Part shown: positions 1 through 7,079 of the stretch, piece after piece
How the letters are laid out: every line of letters begins with the position of its first letter
Position numbering within the stretch: the first letter of the stretch is position 1
Assembly: GCA_025774405.1 (NCBI GenBank)
Contig: JALGWB010000045.1
Coordinates: 1 to 10,743, forward strand
Reading direction: 5' to 3'
Source of the DNA: a bacterium
GTDB taxonomy: Bacteria; Arandabacterota; Arandabacteria; Arandabacterales; Arandabacteraceae
Length of the DNA stretch: 10,743 nt
Translations under genes and position numbers: made by a program
Notes under the pieces: model-generated
Seen by the model: the letters and a program-made list of their open reading frames with translations, nothing else
The model's database searches: none
What the model was told of the DNA's origin: nothing

Positions 1-2
1 AG

Positions 3-26
3 AAGGCTAACAAGAGTGAGAAGTGA
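3..26 (+). CDS. Possible C-terminal tail of an upstream gene (partial)
   Basis: Reading from base 3, the frame gives K-A-N-K-S-E-K and then a TGA stop, seven bases before the dnaJ start. A lysine-rich tail fits the end of a protein, and genes such as dnaK or grpE often precede dnaJ. That identity is inferred from context only: seven codons are too few to recognise a family, and the stretch could equally be non-coding leader. Confidence 0.3.
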   Translation, partial: KANKSEK

Positions 27-32
27 TGTCTT

Positions 33-1169
33 ATGGCGAAGCGGGACTATTACGAGATTCTTGGAGTCGATCGGAATGCCTCTGAGGAGGACATAAAGAG
101 AGCCTATCGGCGTCTTGCCCTCAAGTATCATCCCGACCGAAACCCTAACAACAAGGAAGCTGAGGAAAAGTTCAAGGAGGCAACCGAGGCCTATGAGGTT
201 TTGCGTGACCCTGCTGCTCGTGCACGCTATGACCGCTATGGGCACAGTGGCGTTAGGGGTTTCGATTTCGGTTTTGATTTCTCGAGCTTTGATCTCAGTG
301 ATGCCCTTCGTGCGTTCATGCGGGATTTTGGAAGCCAGTTCGATGATTTCTTCGGATTCTCGACTGAGCGTCGGGCTGCGAATCGAGGCAGCGACCTGAA
401 GATAAGGATAGCGCTCAGTCTTGAGGAGATTGCAACAGGGGTTGAAAAAAAGATACGTTTCCGGCGGCTTGCTGCCTGTAAGGCTTGCGGCGGCACAGGT
501 GCTAAGAGTGGTACCTCCGTAGGTACCTGTCCTTCGTGCCATGGAACAGGACAGATCAGGAGGGTACATCGATCCTTTCTGGGTCAGGTTGTCAACGTAA
601 CAACCTGTGGGCGGTGTCACGGCGAAGGCACTGTCATCCTCGAGAAGTGTAAACAGTGTCGGGGTGGGGGGCGGGTTCAGGTCGAAGAGATGATTCAGGT
701 GAAGATCCCACCAGGAATCTCAGCAAGCAACTACATACCGATAAGAGGTAAAGGCAACGATGGACTACGCGGTGGTCCGCCCGGTGATCTTCTCGTTTAC
801 ATCGAGGAGAAGGAGCACCCGATCTTCCGAAGAGACGGTGATGATATTCTCTGCGATGTTCCCATTACATATTCAACTGCAGCTCTCGGAGGAACCATTG
901 AAGTGCCTACATTGGATGGCCACGTAAAGCTTGATATACCCCCTGGGACTCAATCTCAGAAGGTCTTCACGCTTCGAGGCAAGGGTCTACCGAGACTGCA
1001 GCGACGAGGACGGGGTGATGAACACGTTAGGGTCTTTGTCTGGGTGCCGACAAAGCTATCGAAAGAGCAAAGACGGGTCCTGGAGCAACTGAGATCCCTG
1101 GAAACGACCGACGATCTAAAGCCAGGTCGGACTTTCCTTGATCGCCTCAGAAAGCTCCTTGGAGAGTGA
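33..1169 (+). CDS. dnaJ: Molecular chaperone DnaJ (Hsp40)
   Basis: Cytosolic co-chaperone that delivers unfolded clients to DnaK and stimulates its ATPase. The 378 residues match the usual length. An N-terminal J domain (about 1-70) has the HPD motif at 33-35 and ends in the usual RYDRYG. A short linker (about 70-115) is richer in Asp and Phe than in Gly, so the G/F region is atypical. Four CxxCxGxG zinc repeats follow at Cys149/152, Cys166/169, Cys192/195 and Cys206/209, all intact, so both zinc sites should form. The C-terminal substrate-binding and dimerisation domains run to the end, with GDLLVYIEEKEHPIFRRDGDD-type conservation near 251-271. The ATG at 33 gives the canonical MAKRDYYEILGV start; the ribosome-binding site is weak. 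rsmE follows directly. No heat-shock operator is visible because the upstream region is missing. Confidence 0.98.
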   Translation: MAKRDYYEILGVDRNASEEDIKRAYRRLALKYHPDRNPNNKEAEEKFKEATEAYEVLRDPAARARYDRYGHSGVRGFDFGFDFSSFDLSDALRAFMRDFGSQFDDFFGFSTERRAANRGSDLKIRIALSLEEIATGVEKKIRFRRLAACKACGGTGAKSGTSVGTCPSCHGTGQIRRVHRSFLGQVVNVTTCGRCHGEGTVILEKCKQCRGGGRVQVEEMIQVKIPPGISASNYIPIRGKGNDGLRGGPPGDLLVYIEEKEHPIFRRDGDDILCDVPITYSTAALGGTIEVPTLDGHVKLDIPPGTQSQKVFTLRGKGLPRLQRRGRGDEHVRVFVWVPTKLSKEQRRVLEQLRSLETTDDLKPGRTFLDRLRKLLGE

Positions 1170-1170
1170 G

Positions 1171-1908
1171 TTGAGGGAAAAGCTAAGATCCCACTATCTC
1201 TTCTACTTTCCGCCTGAGCAACTTAAAGGTGGTCAAGTCGAGTTTTCGCAAGGTGAGAGCAAGCACATGGTCGCAAGCCTGAGGGTCAAGGTCGGCCAGG
1301 TCGTGGCTGCAACCGATGGTCATGGCAAGATCTATGATGTCAGGATCAGGAGGGTCAAAGGCAATGTGCTCGGCGAGGTCGTGCGTGTGCATGAGGTAAA
1401 GCCGACTCAGCCGGCAATAACGCTTTACCTTGGCATCCTCAAGCAACGAGCCATGGAAGTCGCTGTTGAAAAATGCACCGAGCTGGGGATAAGTGAATTT
1501 GTGCCTGTGCTTACCGAAAGATCAGTCCGCGATTTGAAACCGACTTCGCTTGAGCGCTTGAAGCGAATTGCCATCGAGGCAATCAAGCAGTCTCTAAGTA
1601 CCTATCTGCCGAGGATCGGAGAGGCTCTTATCTTCGAAGATGCAGTCAAGAGAACCAGAGCCTGCGACCTTACGATCGTTGGACATAACCAGTCAAGCCA
1701 ACCCAATCTCATTGAGCTTATATCACAGTATGACTCAGTTAGAAGGGTTGGTCTCTGGATCGGACCTGAGGGTGGCTTCACCGATGATGAAATGGAACGT
1801 CTGATTGAGGCAAGGGCTTTGCCATTCACTCTTGGCGATCAAAGGCTCCGGGCTGAGACGGCTGCCATTACTGCCGTGGGCATTCTCAGGTTCGGACTTG
1901 GTGCCTGA
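1171..1908 (+). CDS. rsmE: 16S rRNA (uracil-1498-N3)-methyltransferase RsmE
   Basis: SPOUT-fold methyltransferase that uses S-adenosylmethionine to methylate N3 of U1498 in the 30S decoding region. From the TTG at 1171 it is 245 residues, normal for the family. The N-terminal part (about 10-75) is the PUA-like RNA-binding domain. The C-terminal knotted domain has IGPEGGF at 197-203 and LGDQRLRAETA at 221-231. The usual LGxRxLRxETA has Arg where this protein has Gln224, a small deviation. An in-frame TTG at 1138 lies inside dnaJ and would add 11 residues. I prefer TTG 1171 because GGAGAG at 1161-1166 is a well-placed ribosome-binding site and the product then begins MREKLRSHYLF, like family members. 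The start lies one base after the dnaJ stop codon, which implies co-expression. The usual neighbour prmA is absent. Confidence 0.93.
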   Translation: MREKLRSHYLFYFPPEQLKGGQVEFSQGESKHMVASLRVKVGQVVAATDGHGKIYDVRIRRVKGNVLGEVVRVHEVKPTQPAITLYLGILKQRAMEVAVEKCTELGISEFVPVLTERSVRDLKPTSLERLKRIAIEAIKQSLSTYLPRIGEALIFEDAVKRTRACDLTIVGHNQSSQPNLIELISQYDSVRRVGLWIGPEGGFTDDEMERLIEARALPFTLGDQRLRAETAAITAVGILRFGLGA

Positions 1909-2090
1909 ATCGCTTGATTGCCTGGTTGCTGGCTCGGAGAGCGAACGGTACTTGCAACCGATAGCTCGAGATAGCCCGGCGTATCCTATCAGCCCTGATT
2001 GTCCAATCTCATTCGCATTGTCATCAGCATAGGAGGGCAGTGTCATGCGGGATGGTTTGATGCCACAGGTGAGGCCAGTTCACTTGCCAG

Positions 2091-2106
2091 TGTCAAAAGG
2101 TTGACA
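2091..2106. promoter_or_regulatory. Operator-like palindrome overlapping the -35 box
   Basis: TGTCAA-AAGG-TTGACA is a perfect 6+6 inverted repeat with a 4-bp spacer, and its right arm is the -35 hexamer of the rpsU promoter. A repressor bound here would block RNA polymerase. The E. coli rpsU-dnaG-rpoD operon carries a LexA box at its promoter, but this palindrome does not match CTGT-N8-ACAG, so no regulator is named. Chance occurrence is possible because one arm is constrained by being a -35 box. The octamer CAGTGTCA that overlaps the left arm (2088-2095) also occurs 50 bp upstream at 2038-2045. Confidence 0.35.
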
Positions 2107-2129
2107 GGGAGGCGAGGCTTTGCTATATT
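2101..2129 (+). promoter_or_regulatory. Sigma-70 promoter of the rpsU-rpoD operon
   Basis: A perfect TTGACA -35 box (2101-2106), a 17-bp spacer and a TATATT -10 box (2124-2129) preceded by TGC (an extended -10) make this the best promoter in the window. Transcription would start near 2136-2139, giving a leader of about 70 nt before rpsU. It lies almost 200 bp after the end of rsmE, where the intergenic stretch (1909-2090) shows no convincing gene or U-tract terminator, only a weak GGTTGC/GCAACC inverted repeat (1924-1929 and 1954-1959). The five genes downstream have no comparably strong promoter between them. Confidence 0.85.
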
Positions 2130-2157
2130 GAATTTTGTAGAGAGATTTTAAGGAAGG

Positions 2158-2175
2158 AGTGCCTCTGAAGGCGCT
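2158..2175 (+). promoter_or_regulatory. Leader hairpin in the rpsU 5' UTR
   Basis: AGTGCCT-CTGA-AGGCGCT folds into a 7-bp stem with one G-U pair and a 4-nt loop. It lies between an SD-like AAGGAAGGAG (2150-2159) and the true rpsU ribosome-binding site. The run after it (ATTTTATT) is too short and interrupted for a strong terminator. TGCCTCT (2160-2166) could instead pair with GGAGGTG (2194-2200), hiding the rpsU ribosome-binding site. Two exclusive folds are therefore possible, which is the arrangement expected of a translational switch. This is inferred from base pairing only. Confidence 0.4.
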
Positions 2176-2186
2176 ATTTTATTGAT

Positions 2187-2200
2187 AAGGAGGGGAGGTG
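2187..2200 (+). promoter_or_regulatory. Doubled Shine-Dalgarno sequence of rpsU
   Basis: AAGGAGG (2187-2193) is directly followed by GGAGGTG (2194-2200), both strong matches to the 16S rRNA tail. GGAGGTG is 6 nt from the TTG at 2207, an ideal distance; AAGGAGG is only 4 nt from the GTG at 2198, rather close. This decides in favour of the TTG start without excluding the GTG. Confidence 0.75.
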
Positions 2201-2206
2201 GATTTT

Positions 2207-2407
2207 TTGGCTGGCGTCATCGTCAGAGAAAATGAATCATTCGAAAGCGCACTCCGAAGATTCAAGAAGGCGTGTGAGCGTGAGGGGCGGCTTTCAGAAT
2301 ACCGGAGGCATCAGCATTTCGAGAAGCCAAGCGAGCGTAGAAAGCGTAAGCTTCTGGCGGCAAGACGCAAGCTTCTTAAGAAATTAGCTCAGCAGGCAGG
2401 CTATTAA
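2207..2407 (+). CDS. rpsU: 30S ribosomal protein bS21
   Basis: Small basic protein of the 30S platform, close to the 3' end of 16S rRNA and the anti-Shine-Dalgarno, where it assists initiation. From TTG 2207 it is 66 residues and starts MAGVIVRENESFESALRRFK, the typical bS21 opening (short hydrophobic strand, VREN, then the ALRRFK helix). The arginine/lysine-rich C-terminal helix (RKRKLLAARRKLLKKLA) is complete. An in-frame GTG at 2198 would add MDF; I chose TTG for homology and SD spacing. It is the first gene of the operon and its TAA overlaps the ATG of the next gene by one base (TAATG), so the two are probably translationally coupled. Its strong but possibly maskable ribosome-binding site suggests control at translation. 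Confidence 0.95.
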   Translation: MAGVIVRENESFESALRRFKKACEREGRLSEYRRHQHFEKPSERRKRKLLAARRKLLKKLAQQAGY

Positions 2408-2862
2408 TGGATCTTATCCGCCGTTTGGGTGAAGAGCAGAAAGCAGCAATGAAGGACGGTGATCGAACGAGGACGGCGGTGTTGCGATTGCTGAGAACCA
2501 GAGTGAAAGAGGCCCAAGTTGCTAAACGGGGGGATCTCTCAGAAGCTGATATCTTGAAGATAATAACCTCCGAGATCAAGCGTCGTCGAGAAGCTATCGA
2601 TCTGTTTGAGCGTGGCGGTCGAGGTGATCTCGCAACCAAGGAGAAGCAAGAGATCGCCATACTCGAGACATATCTCCCGGCGAAGCTATCTGAGGATGAG
2701 TTGAAGGCTGAAGCTCAGAAGGCTATCGAAGAGGTGGGAGCTTCTGACCCAAGGGATCTTGGGAGGGTGATGAAAATACTCATGCCTCGTATATCTGGGC
2801 GTGCTGATGGCTCGGATGCCAGCAGAATAGTAAAAGAGCTGCTCGCTGGCAAGGAGGAATAG
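2407..2862 (+). CDS. yqeY: GatB/YqeY domain-containing protein
   Basis: A 151-residue, all-helical cytosolic protein of the YqeY family, related to the tRNA-binding tail domain of the amidotransferase subunit GatB. The family signature is clear: KRRREAIDLFERGGRGDLA followed by KEKQEIAILETYLPAKLSEDE (about 58-98), then the GRVMKILMPRISGRADGSDAS segment near the end. A role in tRNA-dependent amidation or another tRNA-linked step is suspected from the GatB relation but is not established. Coupling to rpsU through TAATG, with dnaG and rpoD downstream, is a widespread arrangement. There are 82 nt between its stop and mutS2. Length and motifs are normal. Confidence 0.95.
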   Translation: MDLIRRLGEEQKAAMKDGDRTRTAVLRLLRTRVKEAQVAKRGDLSEADILKIITSEIKRRREAIDLFERGGRGDLATKEKQEIAILETYLPAKLSEDELKAEAQKAIEEVGASDPRDLGRVMKILMPRISGRADGSDASRIVKELLAGKEE

Positions 2863-2944
2863 CTTCAACCTCCAACTTTATGCTTCGACAGAGTTTTCAT
2901 ATCATGGGTCCGCACCCACTTTGAGAGGGTGATCTTTCTACTCG

Positions 2945-5299
2945 ATGGATAGTCATACCCTCGAGGTTCTCGAGTACAGGAAAGTCCTTGGACTGATAGG
3001 TCGATATCTGACAACCGATGTGGGCCGAGAAAGGCTCGAGGCATTAGCTCCTGAAGACAATCTTGAGGTGATCACCAGGCAGCATCGGATGATTTCAGAA
3101 GTTCGCCTGCTTCTGGATTGGGGTCACGCTATCCCGCTGTCTCCCTTGAGAGATGTCAGGGGACCGATCTCAAGAGCGGTCTCAGGCGCAATCCTTGAGG
3201 CTGCCAGCCTCCTTGAAGTCGGCAAGCTCGCCAGGGTTTCTCGTCTGATCAGGGCCTTTTTCAGCAAGCACAGGGCAGATTTGCCCCTTCTGTGGTCAAG
3301 GGTATCGGCAATGGGCGATGTCAGGGAAGTTGAAACTGAGATTGATCGGTCCATTGATGAGGATACCAATATAAGAGATCGGGCCTCGCCTGCCCTGAAA
3401 CGCATTCGCAGTGAGAAGGCTAAACTCAGCTCGAGGATCACATCCATGCTCGATGACATCCTGTCAAGCGGTTCGCTGAGCCGGCATCTACAGGACAGGA
3501 TCATCACCATCAGGAATGGGCGCTATGTTATCCCCGTCAAGGCTGAAGCAAGATCGAAAGTGGCAGGGATTGTCCATGATACCTCTCAAAGCGGGGCCAC
3601 CGTCTTCATAGAGCCAATGAAGACGGTTGATCTCAACAACATGCTTCGCACGCTCGAGCTTGAGGAGAAGGATGAAATTGGGCGTATCCTTAAGAGCTTG
3701 AGCGAAAAAGTTGCTGGGTGCTCCGAGAAGCTTGGTAACAACCTCAATATCATTGCAGAAATCGATTTACTTCTGGCCTCAGCACGCTTTGCCCGGGAAT
3801 TCGCCTGCAGCGAGCCCGTGCTCGTCAGTAACGCTCGCTTGAAACTCAAGGGGGCAAGACACCCCATCCTTATAGATATGAAGCGTTCAGGCCAGCTTGA
3901 GGAGGTTGTTCCACTTGACCTTGAGGTTAGGCGACGCGGAGTTCTCATCACAGGTCCCAATGCCGGTGGCAAGACGGTTGCTCTAAAGACCATTGGTCTC
4001 GCTGTCCTGCTGGCTCAAAGTGGACTCCACGTGCCATGTGAAGATGGGACTGAGATCGGACTGTTCAGCAAGGTTTATGCCGATATCGGTGATGAACAGT
4101 CGATTGAGCTAAGTCTGAGCACCTTCTCATCGCATATGAGCAATATAGTGAGGATCCTGGCAGAAGCTGACGTCGATTCGCTTGTTTTGCTCGATGAGAT
4201 TGCAGCAGGTACCGATCCGGCTGAAGGAGCCGCCCTGGCTAGAACCATCATTGAGGATCTTTTATCCAAGAAGGCAACAATCATAGCCACCACCCATCAT
4301 GGAGATCTCAAGGTCTTTGCTTACGAGCATCCCGAGCTGGAAAATGCCTCTATGGAGTTTGATGGCGAAACCCTGAGTCCAACCTATCGCCTGATCGAGG
4401 GGATTCCAGGGGCAAGCCATGCCCTTCAGATCGCCAGGCGGCTTGGCATGCCAGATACTCTGCTTGAACGCGCCAGGCAATTCATAGGCGGTGAACGTAC
4501 AAGATTCGAAGAACTCAGCCGTGAACTGATAAGCAGGATTCAGGCGGTCTCGAGGGAAAAGGCCACGATTGAGGCCAAGCAACAGCAGATTGAATCTCTG
4601 ATTTCTGAATACGAAAGTCGCCTCGAAACCGTCAGAAGCAAGGAGAAGGAAATAAGAAAGCAGGCGCTTAGAGAGGCAAGGGATGTGGTCGAGGATGCTC
4701 GGAGGAAGGTCTCGAGGCTCGTTCGTGAGCTCAAACAGAAGCAACCACCTCCCCATGAGGCAAAGCGTATCGAGACCAGGATAAGAGAGGAATCTGCGAG
4801 ACTTGCAGAAGAGATCCAAGCGCTTGAGGCGACCGGAAAGCTGATACCCTTAAAACAGATAGAACCTGGGAGAAGAGCTCATATTGGACCACTGGGCACC
4901 GATGGCATTATCACGGGTGAGCCTGAAGGTGGTAAGGTTGAGGTTGCGGTCGGCGGGCTTCGAATCAGGGTTAGTTCAAGCCACCTCTATGAACCCCAAA
5001 CGGAGGAGACCAAGCTTTCCAGTGGTGGTTTTGAGTTTGAGATCAAAGCCGTGCCCAATGAGATCGATGTACGCGGAATGACAGCTGAGGATGCGTGGGA
5101 GAGGGTGGACAGGTACCTTGATGATGCAGCTCTTTATGGTTATGATTGGGCAAGGGTTGTTCACGGCAAGGGCAGGGGTATTTTGGCTCGGAAGATCCAT
5201 GAAATGCTGGCCACCCATCCGGCTGTCCAGAGCTATCGATTTGGTGAGATCAGTGAGGGAGGCACCGGTGTAACCATTGTTGAATTGCGAAGGGGATAG
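2945..5299 (+). CDS. mutS2: Endonuclease MutS2 (MutS-family ATPase with Smr domain)
   Basis: A 784-residue MutS2 without the mismatch-recognition domains of MutS1. The core and lever helices (about 1-300) lead into the ABC ATPase: Walker A GPNAGGKT at 337-344, signature-like STFSSHMSNI at 392-401, Walker B LVLLDEI at 413-419 and the switch THH at 450-452. A long charged coiled coil spans about 515-630, a KOW-like strand-rich segment about 640-685, and the C-terminal Smr nuclease domain (about 705-782) has IDVRG at 707-711 and HGKGRGIL at 740-747. Known family roles are suppression of recombination and, in Bacillus, rescue of collided ribosomes. The neighbours rpsU and yqeY fit a translation role. 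The ATG at 2945 has only a distant purine-rich GAGAGGG (2923-2929); no upstream in-frame start is free of stops. A small TGGGT/ACCCA hairpin precedes it. It ends two bases before dnaG begins. Confidence 0.97.
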   Translation: MDSHTLEVLEYRKVLGLIGRYLTTDVGRERLEALAPEDNLEVITRQHRMISEVRLLLDWGHAIPLSPLRDVRGPISRAVSGAILEAASLLEVGKLARVSRLIRAFFSKHRADLPLLWSRVSAMGDVREVETEIDRSIDEDTNIRDRASPALKRIRSEKAKLSSRITSMLDDILSSGSLSRHLQDRIITIRNGRYVIPVKAEARSKVAGIVHDTSQSGATVFIEPMKTVDLNNMLRTLELEEKDEIGRILKSLSEKVAGCSEKLGNNLNIIAEIDLLLASARFAREFACSEPVLVSNARLKLKGARHPILIDMKRSGQLEEVVPLDLEVRRRGVLITGPNAGGKTVALKTIGLAVLLAQSGLHVPCEDGTEIGLFSKVYADIGDEQSIELSLSTFSSHMSNIVRILAEADVDSLVLLDEIAAGTDPAEGAALARTIIEDLLSKKATIIATTHHGDLKVFAYEHPELENASMEFDGETLSPTYRLIEGIPGASHALQIARRLGMPDTLLERARQFIGGERTRFEELSRELISRIQAVSREKATIEAKQQQIESLISEYESRLETVRSKEKEIRKQALREARDVVEDARRKVSRLVRELKQKQPPPHEAKRIETRIREESARLAEEIQALEATGKLIPLKQIEPGRRAHIGPLGTDGIITGEPEGGKVEVAVGGLRIRVSSSHLYEPQTEETKLSSGGFEFEIKAVPNEIDVRGMTAEDAWERVDRYLDDAALYGYDWARVVHGKGRGILARKIHEMLATHPAVQSYRFGEISEGGTGVTIVELRRG

Positions 5300-5301
5300 C
5301 A

Positions 5302-7032
5302 GTGGCATACGGTATCCCAGGCGAGATAATTGATCAGGTTAGAGAGAACGCTGATATAGTCGAGATAGTTGCTGAGCATGTTGTGCTGAAGCAATCGGGG
5401 CGCAACTACAAGGCGCTTTGTCCCTTCCATCATGAGAAGACTCCATCGTTCATCGTAAGCCCTGAGAAGCAGATTTACCATTGCTTCGGCTGCGGTGCAG
5501 GAGGCAATGTCTTTAACTTCCTCATGCAGGTTGAAAACATCTCATTCCCTGAAGCTGTCCGCCTGCTTGCCAGGCGATACGGAATAGCGATTCCAGAGCC
5601 GAGCCGTAGGGACTCTGTGGCATCCCTTGGTTACAGGATAAATGCCGTTGCAGCCAAACTTTACCGCCGCATCCTGCTAGGAACAAAAGAAGGTGGCAGG
5701 GTCAGAAGGTATCTGCGTGAGCGCAAGGTGGATGAGGCAACTGAGGAAGAATTCCTTTTGGGATATGCTCCATCTGAAGCGAACGTTCTGCTTCAGGAAG
5801 CGAAGCGCAAGAAGATAGATCAGAAGAAACTCCTCGAGTTAGGGCTGGCGATTGAGAAGGAAGGCGATGTGCGGGATCTCTTCAGAAAGCGTCTCATCTT
5901 CCCGATAGCAACTGCTGGTGGGCGTGTTGTCGGCTTTGGTGGCAGGGTTGTCGACGATGGTCAGCCCAAGTATCTCAATTCACCGGAGACCAGACTCTTC
6001 AAGAAGTCAGAGTCGCTCTACGGTATTTATCGTGCTAAGACTGAGATGCGCAGGCAGGGAAGAGCAGTCGTGGTTGAGGGTTATATGGACGTCATTCCAT
6101 TGCATGCGCATGGGTTCAAGCATACGGTTGCCTCGCTCGGTACAGCCTTCACCTTCGAACAGGCAAGACGGTTGCGGAATTATTGTGGTGAAGTCACCTT
6201 CCTTTACGATGGTGATCAGGCCGGTAAACTTGTAGCCTTACGCGCATGTGCACCGGCGCTTCGCGCAGGGCTCAAGGTAACAATAGCCACATTGCCAGAG
6301 GGTGATGATCCGGATTCTTTCATCAGGCTGCAGGGGGAGCAGGCCTTAGCTGCTGTCCTCGATACCGCTTTACACTATATCGATTTTGGTTTCGAGCAGC
6401 TCAGCAATGAGGATCCTGAAGATGTGATAAAATTCATGCTGAGAATGCTTGGTGAGATAAGCGATCCTGTCAGAAGATCGCTGGATCTAAAGCATCTTGC
6501 CGAAAGAAGTGGACTTGCCGAGACCACTCTCGAACAAGCCCTGAGGCGGATAGGCACAGGTCCGAAGGTACAGCAAACCGCCCCAAAAGTTGGTGACATC
6601 CCTTGCGATAAGATTGAGAAGTCGATAGTTTCTATATTGATCGGCTTGCCTGAGTGTGCCGATAAGGTGTTTGCTGTTATATCTCCGAGTGATTTCGCTG
6701 ACCGGAGGATGCGGCAGATAGCTGAAGTTATCTTCCAGCGGAAATCCAAGGGGCTTGACTTCGGAGTGAGTGCTTTGCTTTCCGAGATCGATGATGAGCC
6801 TACCAGAAGACTTCTTACCGAAGCCACACTTGGAGTGGAGCTTGCAGGTGATATTACCAGAATAGTAAATGATCATATTGTCTGTATGCGACGCCGAAAG
6901 ATAACCAGAGAGATAGAGAAGCTTCGAGCGAGGATAATAGCAGCTGAGAAGGAGGGGGATGCCCGGGAGCTACAAGATCTGTTATCGAGAAGGCAGAATC
7001 TGGCCGAAGAATTAAAACTACTTTCGACCTAG
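5302..7032 (+). CDS. dnaG: DNA primase DnaG
   Basis: RNA polymerase that lays primers for leading- and lagging-strand synthesis and works with the DnaB helicase. Length 576 residues, usual for the family. The N-terminal CHC2 zinc domain has Cys40, His43, Cys61 and Cys64. The central domain includes KYLNSPETRLFKKSESLYGI (223-242). The TOPRIM catalytic site is intact: EGYMDV at 259-264 (Glu259), DGD at 303-305 and GDDPDSF at 334-340. The C-terminal part (about 435-576) is a helical, helicase-binding region, less conserved as expected. The start is GTG 5302, with AAGGGG (5290-5295) 6 nt upstream, inside the end of mutS2. The two-base gap to mutS2 indicates one transcript. rpoD begins 47 nt after the stop. 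Confidence 0.97.
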   Translation: MAYGIPGEIIDQVRENADIVEIVAEHVVLKQSGRNYKALCPFHHEKTPSFIVSPEKQIYHCFGCGAGGNVFNFLMQVENISFPEAVRLLARRYGIAIPEPSRRDSVASLGYRINAVAAKLYRRILLGTKEGGRVRRYLRERKVDEATEEEFLLGYAPSEANVLLQEAKRKKIDQKKLLELGLAIEKEGDVRDLFRKRLIFPIATAGGRVVGFGGRVVDDGQPKYLNSPETRLFKKSESLYGIYRAKTEMRRQGRAVVVEGYMDVIPLHAHGFKHTVASLGTAFTFEQARRLRNYCGEVTFLYDGDQAGKLVALRACAPALRAGLKVTIATLPEGDDPDSFIRLQGEQALAAVLDTALHYIDFGFEQLSNEDPEDVIKFMLRMLGEISDPVRRSLDLKHLAERSGLAETTLEQALRRIGTGPKVQQTAPKVGDIPCDKIEKSIVSILIGLPECADKVFAVISPSDFADRRMRQIAEVIFQRKSKGLDFGVSALLSEIDDEPTRRLLTEATLGVELAGDITRIVNDHIVCMRRRKITREIEKLRARIIAAEKEGDARELQDLLSRRQNLAEELKLLST

Positions 7033-7041
7033 CCTTTTGTC

Positions 7042-7055
7042 AGAGCCTGTGCTCT
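7042..7055 (+). other. Hairpin in the dnaG-rpoD gap
   Basis: AGAGC-CTGT-GCTCT is a perfect 5-bp stem with a 4-nt loop, between the dnaG stop and the rpoD ribosome-binding site (AGGAGA around 7066-7071). No U-run follows, so it is not a terminator. In E. coli the dnaG-rpoD junction is a known mRNA processing point that allows separate dosage of primase and sigma factor; a similar role here is only a suggestion from position. Confidence 0.35.
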
Positions 7056-7079
7056 CAAGGGGAAAGGAGAAAGCAGGGT

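Noticed and set aside
1805..2032. 75-codon plus-strand open frame running from inside rsmE into the intergenic region
   Set aside because: It starts within rsmE in another frame, has no ribosome-binding site, and its translation resembles no protein family; most of it is the shadow of a real gene.
2159..2185. Possible 8-codon leader peptide (GTG to TGA) upstream of rpsU
   Set aside because: The SD-like sequence is almost in contact with the GTG, the peptide shows no regulatory codon run, and the hairpin explains the sequence better.
2905..2918. TGGGT-CCGC-ACCCA hairpin between yqeY and mutS2, considered as a terminator
   Set aside because: The stem has only 5 bp, no U-run follows, and the next gene belongs to the same operon. 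No convincing internal promoter was found in this gap either.
2960..2974. Two CTCGAG hexamers separated by three bases at the start of mutS2
   Set aside because: They lie in coding sequence (codons for L-E-V-L-E), and CTCGAG is common throughout the window; no sign of a regulatory repeat.
4262..4819. 185-codon minus-strand open frame inside mutS2
   Set aside because: It is antisense to the ATPase and coiled-coil region of a well-conserved gene, with no recognisable motif or translation signal.
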